A stretch of DNA of 64,000 nucleotides from Streptococcus toyakuensis (GTDB taxonomy: Bacteria; Bacillota; Bacilli; Lactobacillales; Streptococcaceae). Position numbers and translations under genes: made by a program. The stretch is taken from contig NZ_AP024523.1 of assembly GCF_024346585.1 (NCBI RefSeq), forward strand, positions 567,001-631,000, given 5' to 3'. Positions 1 through 8,858 of this stretch are shown here, one piece after another (position 1 is the first letter of the stretch; each line of letters opens with the position of its first letter). Under the pieces are notes generated by a model. That model saw nothing but the letters and a program-made list of their open reading frames with translations. It was not told the origin of the DNA and did no database searches.

Positions 1-677
1 TGGATCCAGATAAGGGTGAGATTTTCTATGCTGGGCCTCAGATTCCCAACTATGCAGGAACTCAGTTCAAGAAGGAAATCGAGACTAGCTTTAATATTCC
101 TTGTGAAATTGAAAATGATGTCAACTGTGCAGGTCTTGCTGAAGCGGTATCTGGTTCAGGCAAGGGAGCGAGTGTGACACTTTGCTTGACCATTGGAACC
201 GGTATCGGTGGTTGCTTGATTATGGATGGGAAAGTCTTCCATGGTTTTAGCAATTCAGCCTGCGAAGTCGGTTATATGCATATGCAGGATGGAGATTTCC
301 AAGACTTGGCCTCTACGACAGCCTTGGTGGAGTATGTAGCAGCAGGTCATGGAGATCCAGCTGATCAGTGGAATGGCCGACGTATCTTTAAGGAAGCTAC
401 CGAAGGAAACAAAATTTGCATGGAAGGCATTGACCGGATGGTAGACTATCTAGGAAAAGGTCTGGCAAATATTTGCTATGTGGCCAATCCAGAAGTAGTC
501 ATTCTTGGTGGCGGTATCATGGGACAAGAGGCAATCCTCAAACCCAAGATTCGCACAGCCTTGAAGGCGGCCTTGGTACCAAGTCTAGCTGAAAAAACAC
601 GATTAGAATTTGCCCATCACCAAAATACAGCAGGTATGTTGGGAGCTTATTATCATTTCAAAACAAAACAATCCTAG
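1..677 (+). CDS. ROK-family sugar kinase, C-terminal part (partial, start outside window)
   Basis: This is the last ~224 residues of a ROK-family protein read in the frame starting at base 3. The family is recognised by the catalytic-Asp segment ENDVNCAGLAE, the phosphate-binding loop LTIGTGIGGCL and the late motif VILGGGIM. The EIGH-type box reads CEVGYMHM, but the Cys-rich zinc motif that normally follows it in ROK proteins is missing. In related pneumococci the gene lies next to N-acetylneuraminate lyase and an RpiR regulator, so an N-acetylmannosamine or related kinase role is plausible but inferred. Its TAG stop sits inside a terminator hairpin. Whether a DNA-binding N-terminus exists cannot be seen. 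Confidence 0.85.
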   Translation, partial: DPDKGEIFYAGPQIPNYAGTQFKKEIETSFNIPCEIENDVNCAGLAEAVSGSGKGASVTLCLTIGTGIGGCLIMDGKVFHGFSNSACEVGYMHMQDGDFQDLASTTALVEYVAAGHGDPADQWNGRRIFKEATEGNKICMEGIDRMVDYLGKGLANICYVANPEVVILGGGIMGQEAILKPKIRTALKAALVPSLAEKTRLEFAHHQNTAGMLGAYYHFKTKQS

Positions 678-704
678 TTTGGCTCAGCCAAACTAGGATT
701 TTCT
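671..704. terminator. Terminator hairpin, left copy
   Basis: An almost perfect inverted repeat (14-nt arms 671-684 and 686-699) is followed by a T-rich run, and the mirror strand also ends in T-rich sequence. It contains the stop codon of the ROK gene. A near-copy lies at 1441-1474. Confidence 0.8.
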
Positions 705-716
705 AATCAAATTCCC

Positions 717-744
717 TTGACTTTCTTTATAATTGTGAGATAAT
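717..744 (+). promoter_or_regulatory. Promoter of the toxin-antitoxin pair
   Basis: TTGACT (717-722), a 16-bp spacer and GATAAT (739-744) preceded by TG at 736-737 form an extended -10 promoter about 30 nt before the antitoxin start. The T-rich palindromic surroundings may hold the autoregulatory operator, which is inferred. Confidence 0.55.
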
Positions 745-773
745 AAATAAAATATATAAAGGAGTTATATAAA

Positions 774-1061
774 ATGGCTATAGCGGATTCAAATAAAATT
801 GTGACCTTCCAAGCTAATAGAGAATTAGTAAATGATGCCATGGAAGTGTTAAAAGAAAAAAATCTCTCTCTTTCATCGGCACTCAGATTATTTTTAAAGA
901 ATGTTGCCGTAACAAATGAAGTAGATTTACTGAGTGAAGAGGAATTAGAGAGGGAGTATTTGTTTAGACAATTACAAGCAGAAGTTCAAGAAAGTTATGC
1001 CAAAATTGAGGCTGGAAATTACTTGACAGATGAGGATGTCGTGACACGCTATGGATTATAA
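774..1061 (+). CDS. RelB/DinJ-type antitoxin
   Basis: A 95-residue protein whose first half fits a ribbon-helix-helix DNA-binding domain (beta strand at about 7-13, helices at 16-29 and 33-45, with the LSLSSALRLFLKN segment typical of RelB/DinJ antitoxins). The acidic second half would be the toxin-binding tail. A strong AAAGGAG ribosome site lies 10 nt before ATG. The gene overlaps the next one by 11 bp, the usual arrangement for translationally coupled type II modules. It probably neutralises the downstream toxin and represses its own promoter; both are family inferences. The module is absent from this position in the pneumococcal gene order I remember, which suggests later insertion. Confidence 0.8.
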   Translation: MAIADSNKIVTFQANRELVNDAMEVLKEKNLSLSSALRLFLKNVAVTNEVDLLSEEELEREYLFRQLQAEVQESYAKIEAGNYLTDEDVVTRYGL

Positions 1062-1401
1062 AAAATATAGGATTTTGTATTCTCCTAGAGTGATTGATAG
1101 TTTGGATAAAATATATCAGTATATAGCAGAGGAAATCGGTTCTGTAGAGGCTGCGAGACGAAAAGTGGAGAGTATCAGAAAAGATATTAATCGTCTAGAA
1201 ATTTTCCCCCAAGCTGGATTTGATGCCGATGAAAAATTTGGTAAGAAATTAGATCCTCGCTACCAAACGCGAGGATTGACCTTGAGTAAGAATTACATCG
1301 TATTATATACAATTGTTGAGGATACCGTCAGACTTGCTTATTTACTCCCTTCAAAAAGTGATTACATGAAATTATTCAAGACTAAATCAAGATATGAGTA
1401 A
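1051..1401 (+). CDS. RelE/ParE-family toxin
   Basis: A 116-residue basic protein of the RelE/ParE fold. It starts with YRILYSPRVIDSLDKIYQYI, carries the middle FPQAGFD turn, and ends in a LLPSKSDYMKLF segment similar to the C-terminal strand of ParE-like toxins (usual form GRRDY..LF). Members are either ribosome-dependent mRNA endonucleases (RelE) or gyrase poisons (ParE), and the sequence alone does not decide which. The start codon lies inside the antitoxin gene, so expression should be coupled. The downstream hairpin at 1441-1474 ends the module. Toxicity and target are not shown by the sequence. Confidence 0.78.
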   Translation: MDYKKYRILYSPRVIDSLDKIYQYIAEEIGSVEAARRKVESIRKDINRLEIFPQAGFDADEKFGKKLDPRYQTRGLTLSKNYIVLYTIVEDTVRLAYLLPSKSDYMKLFKTKSRYE

Positions 1402-1440
1402 TTCATAATCTTGAAGAGGTATGTTTGGTGATGAATAAAA

Positions 1441-1474
1441 ATCCTAGTTAGGTTCAACCAAACTAGGATTTTCT
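1441..1474. terminator. Terminator hairpin, right copy
   Basis: A hairpin nearly identical to that at 671-704 (differences only near the loop), with the T-rich run downstream. It contains the stop codon of the minus-strand RpiR regulator (1463-1465) and would serve both the toxin gene and the regulator. Confidence 0.8.
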
Positions 1475-2314
1475 GACACGTTTTTGTCTACGATAGCCGT
1501 TGAGTTTCTTATTTTCCCAGTAGCTATTAAAGATTTTTTCCTTGCTTTCACGATTGATTTCCAAAAAGTAGGCATAAATCAAATCGATAAAGAAGAGCAT
1601 TGGAAGTTGAGCGGATATTCGTTGAATGTAGGATGACTGGCTGTGGCTAGCAACAAGAACAGTCTCTGTATAAGCCTGACTATCTTTATTGGGAACACTT
1701 GTAAAGAGTACAGTTTTTGCCCCCATCTCCTTAGCGTCTAATAGACTATCTAAAATAGAAGGAGTTGTGCCAGAAAGTGAGAAACCGAGTACGAGACAAT
1801 TCTCATCCATAATGCTGGTCGTCCAAGCAAAACCGTCTTGATCGGTCAAGGCCTCGCAGACCACACCCAGACGCATAAAGCGTAATTTCATTTCACGAGC
1901 TACGAGGCCAGAACTCCCTGTTCCGAAGAAGTAGACGCGTTCAGCATCTTCGATTAATTGGGCAATTCGTTCTAGTTGGACTTCGTCAATCAAGTCCTGT
2001 GTTTGTTCCCGCATACTACTATAACTCCTGAGGACTCGTTTTGTCAGTGGACTATGTTTGTGAGAATGGGTGTCTTGTTTCTCTGCTTGGTGTTGGTATT
2101 GGAAAATAAATTCTCGGTAGCCAGTAAAGCCACACTTTTTAGCAAAGCGGGTCAGAGCAGCTTGAGAAATATGTAATTTTTGGGTGACTTGTTGAGAAGA
2201 TAAATCATCTGTAATCGTTTCAGCTTGCAAAAAATAGCGAGCGATTTCTTGCTCTAGGTCTGTCATTTCTTCAAAATGTGAATCAATGACAGTTGCGATA
2301 TCTGGTTTGTCCAT
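1463..2314 (-). CDS. RpiR/MurR-family transcriptional regulator
   Basis: A 283-residue regulator with an N-terminal RpiR-type helix-turn-helix (about 1-77, including SQQVTQKLHISQAALTRFAKKCGF) and a SIS sugar-phosphate-binding domain (about 105-235, with VYFFGTGSSG and the GFSLSGTT segment). RpiR regulators sense phosphosugars such as ManNAc-6-P or MurNAc-6-P. Next to a ROK kinase, and in pneumococci next to sialic acid genes, it likely controls amino-sugar catabolism. The AAGGAG ribosome site lies about 10 nt before ATG. It is convergent with the ROK and toxin genes. Confidence 0.88.
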   Translation of the reverse strand: MDKPDIATVIDSHFEEMTDLEQEIARYFLQAETITDDLSSQQVTQKLHISQAALTRFAKKCGFTGYREFIFQYQHQAEKQDTHSHKHSPLTKRVLRSYSSMREQTQDLIDEVQLERIAQLIEDAERVYFFGTGSSGLVAREMKLRFMRLGVVCEALTDQDGFAWTTSIMDENCLVLGFSLSGTTPSILDSLLDAKEMGAKTVLFTSVPNKDSQAYTETVLVASHSQSSYIQRISAQLPMLFFIDLIYAYFLEINRESKEKIFNSYWENKKLNGYRRQKRVRKS

Positions 2315-2473
2315 AGGGAAGGCTCCTTTAAATGAGTCGTATTGGAAAAAGGCTAGATTATTGAACTTTTACATTCATTATAACATATAATATAGGGATG
2401 AATAAATAAAAACGTATCTTGCCGTAAAAACGAAAAAAGCTTCTTTCTTTTCCATAATTTTCTGCTCAAATTG

Positions 2474-2482
2474 TGGTACAAT
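2474..2482 (+). promoter_or_regulatory. Extended -10 promoter of penA
   Basis: TGGTACAAT (TG 2474-2475, TACAAT 2477-2482) is a clear extended -10 element with no good -35. It lies 25-40 nt before the candidate penA starts. Confidence 0.6.
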
Positions 2483-2521
2483 TAAGAGTAAGATTTTAAG
2501 TTAGAAATGAGACTGATTTGT

Positions 2522-4564
2522 ATGAGAAAATTTAACAGCCATTCGATTCCGATTCGGCTTAATTTATTGTTTTCAATCGTCATTTTACTCTTTATGACCA
2601 TTATTGGTCGTTTGTTGTATATGCAGGTTTTGAACAAGGATTTTTACGAAAAAAAGCTAGCCTCAGCTAGTCAGACCAAGGTCACAACCAGTTCTGCCCG
2701 TGGGGAAATTTATGATGCTAGTGGAAAACCTTTGGTAGAAAATACGTTAAAGCAGGTTGTTTCCTTTACGCGTAGCAATAAAATGACGGCTACAGACTTA
2801 AAAGAAATAGCTAAAAAGTTACTGACTTATGTGAGCATCAGTTCGCCAAATTTGACAGAACGCCAGCTGGCTGATTACTATTTGGCTGATCCTGAAATCT
2901 ATAAAAAAACAGTGGAAGCTCTCCCAAGTGAGAAACGCTTGGATTCAGATGGCAATCGTCTATCCGAATCAGAACTGTATAACAATGCGGTCGATAGTGT
3001 CCCAACAAGTCAACTAAACTATACAGAGGATGAAAAGAAAGAAATCTATCTTTTTAGTCAGTTAAATGCTGTTGGAAACTTTGCGACAGGAACCATTGCG
3101 ACAGATCCTCTAAATGATTCTCAGGTGGCTGTTATTGCCTCTATTTCAAAGGAGATGCCTGGCATTAGTATTTCTACTTCTTGGGATCGAAAGGTTTTGG
3201 AAACTTCCCTTTCTTCTATAGTAGGGAGTGTATCCAGTGAAAAAGCTGGTCTCCCAGCGGAAGAAGCAGAAGCCTATCTTAAAAAAGGCTATTCTCTAAA
3301 TGACCGTGTTGGAACCTCGTATTTGGAAAAGCAATATGAAGAGACCTTACAAGGAAAACGCTCGGTAAAAGAAATCCATCTGGATAAATATGGCAATATG
3401 GAAAGCGTGGATACAATTGAGGAAGGTAGTAAGGGAAACAATATCAAGCTGACCATTGATTTGGCCTTCCAAGATAGTGTGGATGCTTTGCTGAAAAGTT
3501 ATTTCAATTCCGAGCTAGGAAATGGTGGAGCCAAGTATTCTGAGGGTGTGTATGCAGTCGCCCTTAACCCCAAAACAGGTGCTGTTTTGTCTATGTCAGG
3601 ACTCAAACATGACCTGAAAACGGGAGAGTTGACTCCTGATTCCTTGGGAACGGTAACCAATGTCTTTGTCCCAGGTTCGGTTGTTAAGGCCGCTACCATC
3701 AGCTCAGGTTGGGAAAATGGTGTTTTATCAGGAAACCAAACCTTAACAGATCAGCCTATTGTTTTCCAAGGTTCAGCTCCAATTTATTCTTGGTATAAAT
3801 TGGCATATGGATCTTTTCCTATTACAGCTGTGGAAGCCTTGGAGTATTCATCCAATGCTTACATGGTTCAAACCGCTCTTGGAATCATGGGCCAGACCTA
3901 TCAACCAAATATGTTTGTTGGAACCAGCAATTTGGAAACAGCTATGGGAAAACTTCGTGCGACCTTTGGCGAATATGGCTTGGGGGCTGCGACCGGAATT
4001 GACCTACCAGATGAATCTACTGGATTTGTTCCCAAAGAGTATAGCTTTGCTAATTACATTACTAATGCCTTTGGGCAGTTTGATAACTATACGCCCATGC
4101 AGTTGGCTCAGTATGTAGCAACTATTGCAAATGATGGTGTTCGTGTGGCTCCTCGTATTGTTGAAGGCATTTATGGAAATAATGATAAGGGAGGCTTAGG
4201 CGACTTGATTCAGCAACTGCAACCGACAGAGATGAATAAGGTCAATATTTCTGAATCGGATATGGCAATCTTGCACCAAGGATTTTACCAAGTATCGCAT
4301 GGAACTAGACCCCTTACGACAGGACGGGCGTTTTCAGATGGCGCCACTGTTTCTATCAGTGGTAAGACCGGTACAGGTGAAAGCTATGTAGCTGGTGGTC
4401 AAGAAGCTGATAATACCAATGCCGTGGCCTATGCTCCAACAGAAAATCCTCAAATTGCAGTTGCAGTAGTCTTTCCTCATAATACCAATTTAACCAAAAA
4501 TGTTGGGCCAGCAATTGCTCGCGACATTATCAATTTATATAACCAACACCATCCAATGAATTAG
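2522..4564 (+). CDS. penA: Penicillin-binding protein 2B (class B transpeptidase), mosaic-type allele
   Basis: PBP2B is the essential monofunctional transpeptidase of peripheral wall synthesis. After a short cytoplasmic tail there is one membrane helix (about 14-34), a dimerisation domain, and the transpeptidase domain with S386VVK, S443SN and K615TG. The MRKF start gives the 680-residue protein used in the resistance literature; an in-frame ATG at 2507 would add five residues, and neither start has a strong ribosome site. Compared with the penicillin-susceptible R6 sequence as I remember it, the protein carries N422Y, T426K, Q427L, Q438E, T446A, E476G and A619G. T446A and A619G flank the SSN and KTG motifs and are hallmark low-affinity substitutions. 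It is followed by recR, 10 bp away. Confidence 0.97.
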   Translation: MRKFNSHSIPIRLNLLFSIVILLFMTIIGRLLYMQVLNKDFYEKKLASASQTKVTTSSARGEIYDASGKPLVENTLKQVVSFTRSNKMTATDLKEIAKKLLTYVSISSPNLTERQLADYYLADPEIYKKTVEALPSEKRLDSDGNRLSESELYNNAVDSVPTSQLNYTEDEKKEIYLFSQLNAVGNFATGTIATDPLNDSQVAVIASISKEMPGISISTSWDRKVLETSLSSIVGSVSSEKAGLPAEEAEAYLKKGYSLNDRVGTSYLEKQYEETLQGKRSVKEIHLDKYGNMESVDTIEEGSKGNNIKLTIDLAFQDSVDALLKSYFNSELGNGGAKYSEGVYAVALNPKTGAVLSMSGLKHDLKTGELTPDSLGTVTNVFVPGSVVKAATISSGWENGVLSGNQTLTDQPIVFQGSAPIYSWYKLAYGSFPITAVEALEYSSNAYMVQTALGIMGQTYQPNMFVGTSNLETAMGKLRATFGEYGLGAATGIDLPDESTGFVPKEYSFANYITNAFGQFDNYTPMQLAQYVATIANDGVRVAPRIVEGIYGNNDKGGLGDLIQQLQPTEMNKVNISESDMAILHQGFYQVSHGTRPLTTGRAFSDGATVSISGKTGTGESYVAGGQEADNTNAVAYAPTENPQIAVAVVFPHNTNLTKNVGPAIARDIINLYNQHHPMN

Positions 4565-4574
4565 AAAGGAAGCC

Positions 4575-5171
4575 ATGCTTTATCCAACACCTATTGCTAA
4601 GTTGATTGACAGTTATTCCAAACTTCCTGGTATTGGGATTAAGACAGCAACCCGTCTAGCCTTTTATACTATTGGAATGCCGGATGATGACGTCAACGAA
4701 TTTGCTAAAAATCTCCTTGCAGCCAAGCGAGAATTGACCTATTGCTCTATTTGTGGGCGTTTGACAGATGATGATCCTTGTTCTATCTGTACCGATCCTA
4801 GCCGTGACCAGTCTACGATTCTGGTTTTGGAGGATAGCCGAGATGTCGCTGCCATGGAAAATATCCAAGAATACCACGGACTCTATCATGTCTTGCACGG
4901 ATTGATCTCCCCTATGAATGGGATTAGTCCTGACGATATCAATCTCAAGAGCCTTATGACTCGTCTTATGGATAGTGAGGTTTCAGAGGTAATCGTAGCA
5001 ACCAATGCCACAGCAGATGGTGAAGCGACATCCATGTATCTTTCACGTTTGCTCAAGCCAGCTGGTATCAAGGTTACGCGTCTAGCACGAGGTCTCGCTG
5101 TCGGAGCGGACATTGAGTACGCGGATGAAGTGACGCTCTTACGAGCCATTGAAAATCGAACAGAGTTGTAA
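4575..5171 (+). CDS. recR: Recombination mediator RecR
   Basis: A 198-residue RecR of normal length. It has the N-terminal helix-hairpin-helix ([21 protein letters not shown]), a four-cysteine zinc finger around residues 57-72 (CSICGRL...CSIC) and a Toprim domain with VLEDSRD and the late [19 protein letters not shown] segment. RecR acts with RecO and RecF to load RecA at gaps. It is preceded by AAGGAAG and sits 10 bp after penA, so it is probably cotranscribed with it. A terminator follows at 5217-5248. Confidence 0.97.
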   Translation: MLYPTPIAKLIDSYSKLPGIGIKTATRLAFYTIGMPDDDVNEFAKNLLAAKRELTYCSICGRLTDDDPCSICTDPSRDQSTILVLEDSRDVAAMENIQEYHGLYHVLHGLISPMNGISPDDINLKSLMTRLMDSEVSEVIVATNATADGEATSMYLSRLLKPAGIKVTRLARGLAVGADIEYADEVTLLRAIENRTEL

Positions 5172-5216
5172 GTGTAGACAAATTAACACACTCAATTCAT
5201 TTATACAAAAATCATG

Positions 5217-5248
5217 GAGACCGACAGTTGTTTTATCGGTCTCTTTTT
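5217..5248 (+). terminator. Intrinsic terminator after recR
   Basis: An 8-bp perfect stem (5217-5224 with 5236-5243), an 11-nt loop and a T5 tail. It lies inside the upstream extension of the ddl reading frame, which argues against a ddl start before 5346. Confidence 0.75.
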
Positions 5249-5299
5249 AGATTTATTGAAGACCAGTATCAGGTTCAAGTTTCAAAAAAGAAGCAAATA

Positions 5300-5308
5300 T
5301 GATATACT
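5300..5308 (+). promoter_or_regulatory. Extended -10 promoter of ddl
   Basis: TGATATACT (TG 5300-5301, TATACT 5303-5308) lies 38 nt before the ddl ATG, after the recR terminator. No convincing -35 is seen. Confidence 0.5.
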
Positions 5309-5345
5309 AAAGAACGAGTATTCTATTAGAATTGGAACAAATAAT

Positions 5346-6389
5346 ATGAAACAAACGATTATTCTTTTATACGGTGGACGTAGTGCAGAGCGTGAAGTCT
5401 CTGTTCTTTCAGCTGAGAGTGTCATGCGTGCGGTCAACTACGACCGTTTCACGGTCAAGACTTTCTTCATCAGCCAGTCAGGTGACTTTATTAAAACGCA
5501 AGAATTTAGCCAGACTCCAGGTCAAGAGGATCGTCTTATGACCAATGAAACTATTGATTGGGATAAGCAAGTTGCACCAAGTGCTATATACGAAGAGGGA
5601 GCAGTGGTCTTTCCAGTCCTTCACGGTCCGATGGGAGAAGATGGCTCAGTTCAAGGCTTCCTCGAAGTTTTGAAAATGCCTTATGTTGGTTGTAACATAT
5701 TGTCATCTAGTCTTGCCATGGATAAAATCACCACTAAGCGTGTTTTAGAATCTGCAGGCATTGCCCAAGTTCCTTATGTGACCATTGTCGAAGGCGATGA
5801 TGTGACTGCTAAAATCGCTGAAGTTGAAGAAAAATTGACTTATCCAGTCTTCACCAAACCGTCAAACATGGGTTCAAGTGTCGGTATTTCTAAGTCTGAA
5901 AATCAAGAAGAACTCCGTCAAGCTTTGAAACTTGCCTTCCAATATGATAGTCGTGTCTTGGTTGAGCAAGGGGTGAATGCCCGTGAAATCGAGGTTGGTC
6001 TCTTGGGCAACTACGATGTCAAGAGTACGCTGCCAGGAGAAGTAGTCAAGGATGTTGCTTTCTACGACTACGATGCCAAGTATATCGATAACAAGATTAC
6101 TATGGATATTCCAGCCAAAATCAGTGATGATGTGGTAGCTGTCATGCGTCAAAATGCAGAAACGGCCTTCCGTGCGATTGGTGGCCTCGGTCTCTCTCGT
6201 TGCGATTTCTTCTATACAGATAAGGGCGAGATTTTCCTAAACGAGCTTAATACCATGCCAGGTTTCACCCAGTGGTCTATGTATCCACTACTTTGGGACA
6301 ATATGGGAATTAGCTACCCAGACCTAATCGAGCGTTTGGTTGACCTTGCCAAGGAAAGTTTTGACAAGCGCGAAGCGCATTTGCTATAA
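5346..6389 (+). CDS. ddl: D-alanine--D-alanine ligase
   Basis: A 347-residue Ddl that joins two D-alanines with ATP for the peptidoglycan stem. The N-terminal motif [13 protein letters not shown], the substrate loop [12 protein letters not shown], the ATP-grasp region [11 protein letters not shown] and the metal-binding end [12 protein letters not shown] are all present. The start at 5346 gives the canonical [12 protein letters not shown]-terminus. The frame is open back to 5214, but that extension crosses a terminator and the promoter. The next gene, murF, uses its product, and a strong hairpin separates the two. Whether the active-site Phe/Tyr determinant matches a D-Ala-D-Ala enzyme was not checked in detail. 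Confidence 0.96.
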   Translation: MKQTIILLYGGRSAEREVSVLSAESVMRAVNYDRFTVKTFFISQSGDFIKTQEFSQTPGQEDRLMTNETIDWDKQVAPSAIYEEGAVVFPVLHGPMGEDGSVQGFLEVLKMPYVGCNILSSSLAMDKITTKRVLESAGIAQVPYVTIVEGDDVTAKIAEVEEKLTYPVFTKPSNMGSSVGISKSENQEELRQALKLAFQYDSRVLVEQGVNAREIEVGLLGNYDVKSTLPGEVVKDVAFYDYDAKYIDNKITMDIPAKISDDVVAVMRQNAETAFRAIGGLGLSRCDFFYTDKGEIFLNELNTMPGFTQWSMYPLLWDNMGISYPDLIERLVDLAKESFDKREAHLL

Positions 6390-6401
6390 AAATGAAAGAG
6401 A

Positions 6402-6461
6402 GGGTAGAAGCCAGAACCATCACTGCCAGGTGATTAGAGTTCTCGGACTTCGACCCTTTTT
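6402..6461 (+). terminator. Long hairpin with T5 tail between ddl and murF (terminator or attenuator)
   Basis: A two-part imperfect stem (GGGT.GAAG at 6402 pairing with CTTCGACCC ending at 6456, with an inner AGAAC/GTTCT and ATCAC/GTGAT helix) is followed by TTTTT and, directly, by the murF ribosome site. It fits an intrinsic terminator or attenuator for murF. Confidence 0.55.
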
Positions 6462-6473
6462 AAAGGAGTAGAA

Positions 6474-7847
6474 ATGAAACTTACAATTCACGAAGTTGCC
6501 CAAGCTGTTGGAGCTAAAAATGATGTCAGCATCTTTGAGGATGCTCAGTTAGAAAAGCCTGAGTTTGACAGTCGTTTGATTGGGACAGGAGATTTGTTTG
6601 TGCCACTTAAAGGTGCGCGTGATGGTCATGACTTTATCGAAACAGCCTTCGAAAATGGTGCAGCAGTAACCTTGTCTGAGAAAGAGGTCGCAAATCATCC
6701 TTACATTTTAGTAGATGATGTTTTGACTGCCTTTCAACAACTAGCTGCCTACTATCTTGAGAAAAAGGGAGTTGATGTCTTTGCTGTTACAGGTTCAAAT
6801 GGCAAGACAACGACCAAGGATATGTTGGCGCACTTGCTTTCAATAACCTACAAAACCTACAAAACACAAGGAAACTACAATAACGAGATAGGCCTTCCTT
6901 ACACAGTTCTCCACATGCCTGAAGGAACAGAAAAGTTGGTCTTGGAGATGGGGCAGGATCACTTGGGAGATATTCATCTCTTATCAGAATTGGCTCATCC
7001 AAAAACAGCTATCGTGACCTTGATTGGGGAAGCTCATTTGGCCTTTTTCAAAGACCGTTCTGAGATTGCTAAAGGGAAGATGCAAATTGCAGATGGTATG
7101 GCATCGGGTTCCTTGCTTTTGGTACCAGCAGACTACATTGTAGAGAACTACTTGCCAGCTGATAAAAAGGTGGTCCGTTTTGGTCAAGGAGCAGAGTTAG
7201 AAATCACAGACTTGGTTGAGCGCAAGGATAGTCTGACCTTTAAGGCCAATTTCTTGGAGCAAGTCCTTGATTTGCCAGTGACTGGTAAGTACAATGCTAC
7301 CAATGCTATGATTGCATCCTATGTTGCCCTACAAGAAGGAGTTTCAGAGGAGCAAATTCGTCAGGCCTTCCAAAATATTGAATTGACGCGTAACCGTACC
7401 GAGTGGAAGAAATCAGCCAATGGAGCAGATATCCTATCAGATGTTTACAATGCCAATCCAACCGCTATGAAGCTGATTTTAGAGACTTTCTCTGCCATTC
7501 CAGCCAATGAAGGGGGCAAGAAAATTGCAGTGTTGGCGGATATGAAGGAACTTGGTGACCAGTCTGTTCAACTCCATAACCAGATGATTTTGAGTATCTC
7601 GCCAGATGTGCTTGATACCGTAATTTTCTATGGAGAAGACATTGCTGGATTGGCCCAATTGGCTAGTCAAATGTTCCCAATTGGCCACGTTTTCTACTTC
7701 AAGAAAACAGAAGACCAAGACCAATTTGAAGACCTAGTCAAGCAGGTCAAGGAAAGCCTTGGAACCAATGACCAAATCCTGCTCAAAGGCTCTAACTCTA
7801 TGAATCTAGCCAAGTTAGTAGAAAGTTTAGAAACTGAAGACAAGTAA
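6474..7847 (+). CDS. murF: UDP-MurNAc-tripeptide--D-alanyl-D-alanine ligase MurF
   Basis: A 457-residue Mur ligase adding D-Ala-D-Ala (made by Ddl just upstream) to UDP-MurNAc-tripeptide in the cytoplasm. The N-terminal substrate domain has DSRLIGTGDLFVPLKG, the central ATPase domain has VTGSNGKTTTKDML (about 104-117) and the NYNNEIGLP segment, and the C-terminal domain has DVYNANPTAM. A strong AAAGGAG lies 6 nt before ATG. Length and all family motifs are normal. Confidence 0.96.
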   Translation: MKLTIHEVAQAVGAKNDVSIFEDAQLEKPEFDSRLIGTGDLFVPLKGARDGHDFIETAFENGAAVTLSEKEVANHPYILVDDVLTAFQQLAAYYLEKKGVDVFAVTGSNGKTTTKDMLAHLLSITYKTYKTQGNYNNEIGLPYTVLHMPEGTEKLVLEMGQDHLGDIHLLSELAHPKTAIVTLIGEAHLAFFKDRSEIAKGKMQIADGMASGSLLLVPADYIVENYLPADKKVVRFGQGAELEITDLVERKDSLTFKANFLEQVLDLPVTGKYNATNAMIASYVALQEGVSEEQIRQAFQNIELTRNRTEWKKSANGADILSDVYNANPTAMKLILETFSAIPANEGGKKIAVLADMKELGDQSVQLHNQMILSISPDVLDTVIFYGEDIAGLAQLASQMFPIGHVFYFKKTEDQDQFEDLVKQVKESLGTNDQILLKGSNSMNLAKLVESLETEDK

Positions 7848-7895
7848 TTTTGTCAAACATTTACGTATTTCTAAATCCATTTTTGATAAATAGCA

Positions 7896-7904
7896 TGGTA
7901 TAAT
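7896..7904 (+). promoter_or_regulatory. Extended -10 promoter
   Basis: TGGTATAAT (consensus TATAAT at 7899-7904 with TG at 7896-7897) lies 37 nt before the next start codon. There is no clear -35. Confidence 0.6.
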
Positions 7905-7941
7905 AAAATGCAGGAAAATTTTGAATCATGAGGAAGACTAG

Positions 7942-8646
7942 ATGAATTTATGGGATATTTTCTTTACGACCCAAGCAACCGAACCACCCAAATTTGACCT
8001 TTTTTGGTATGTCAGTATATTTACACTTTTAGCCTTAACTTTTTATACAGCCTATCGCTATCGTGAAAAGAAGGCTTACCAACGATTTTTCCAGAGTTTA
8101 CAGGCAGTTCAGTTAATCCTCCTTTATGGTTGGTACTGGATCAATCATATGCCGTTGTCAGAAAGTTTACCTTTTTACCATTGCCGTATGGCTATGTTTG
8201 TGGTGCTTTTGCTTCCTGGTCAGTCTAAATATAGGCAGTATTTTGCATTGCTAGGAACATTTGGGACATTAGCAGCCTTTGTTTATCCAGTTCCAGATGC
8301 CTATCCTTTCCCACATATTGCGATTTTATCCTTTATCTTTGGGCACCTAGCTCTTTTGGGGAATTCTCTGGTCTATCTATTGAGACAGTATGACGAACGA
8401 TTGCTGGATGTGAAGGGAATTTTTCTTATGACCTTTGCCCTAAATGCCTTGATTTTTGTGGTCAATTTAGTAACTGGTGGAGATTACGGATTCTTGACAA
8501 AACCACCATTGGTTGGAGACCATGGCTTAGTAGCTAATTATTTAATCGTTTCCCTGGCCTTATCAGCAGCGATTACGTTAACAAAGAAAATCTTAGAACT
8601 ATTTTTACAACAAGAAGCAGAAAAAATGATTGCAAAGAAAGCTTGA
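7942..8646 (+). CDS. YwaF-like integral membrane protein (TIGR02206 type)
   Basis: A 234-residue protein with about six or seven predicted membrane helices. Its SLPFYHCRMA segment in the third helix region resembles the PLHLCR motif that marks the YwaF/TIGR02206 membrane family. No enzymatic motif is recognisable and the function of the family is unknown to me. It has its own extended -10 promoter and a terminator overlapping its stop, so it is a single-gene unit between murF and ftsA. Confidence 0.75.
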   Translation: MNLWDIFFTTQATEPPKFDLFWYVSIFTLLALTFYTAYRYREKKAYQRFFQSLQAVQLILLYGWYWINHMPLSESLPFYHCRMAMFVVLLLPGQSKYRQYFALLGTFGTLAAFVYPVPDAYPFPHIAILSFIFGHLALLGNSLVYLLRQYDERLLDVKGIFLMTFALNALIFVVNLVTGGDYGFLTKPPLVGDHGLVANYLIVSLALSAAITLTKKILELFLQQEAEKMIAKKA

Positions 8647-8664
8647 TTTTAAGCTTTCTTTTTT
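8634..8664 (+). terminator. Intrinsic terminator
   Basis: Stem AAAGAAAGCTT (8634-8644) pairs with AAGCTTTCTTT (8651-8661) around a 6-nt loop and runs into T residues. It overlaps the stop codon of the membrane protein. Confidence 0.75.
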
Positions 8665-8772
8665 CATAAATCTGTTTTTTATAATTTGTTTGGAAAATAT
8701 AAAAAGCTTATGAGCGAATGTGAAAAAATGGTAAGTAAATTTAGGAAAAACTAAGCACGATTGGATTTTTTG

Positions 8773-8781
8773 TGTTATAAT
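8773..8781 (+). promoter_or_regulatory. Extended -10 promoter of the ftsA operon
   Basis: TGTTATAAT (TATAAT 8776-8781) lies about 78 nt before ftsA; the -35 is poor. It is the likely promoter for the division cluster. Confidence 0.55.
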
Positions 8782-8858
8782 ATTCTGTGAATAGCTATGC
8801 CCTATTTTAGCTATATTGAATAGAAGTTTGAAACTTGGAAGAGAGAGGATGCGATGTA

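Noticed and set aside
3759..4118. 119-residue open frame within penA
   Set aside because: Shadow of the transpeptidase domain in another frame.
5214..5345. Upstream extension of the ddl frame
   Set aside because: Crosses the recR terminator and the ddl -10 box; the canonical Ddl N-terminus starts at 5346.
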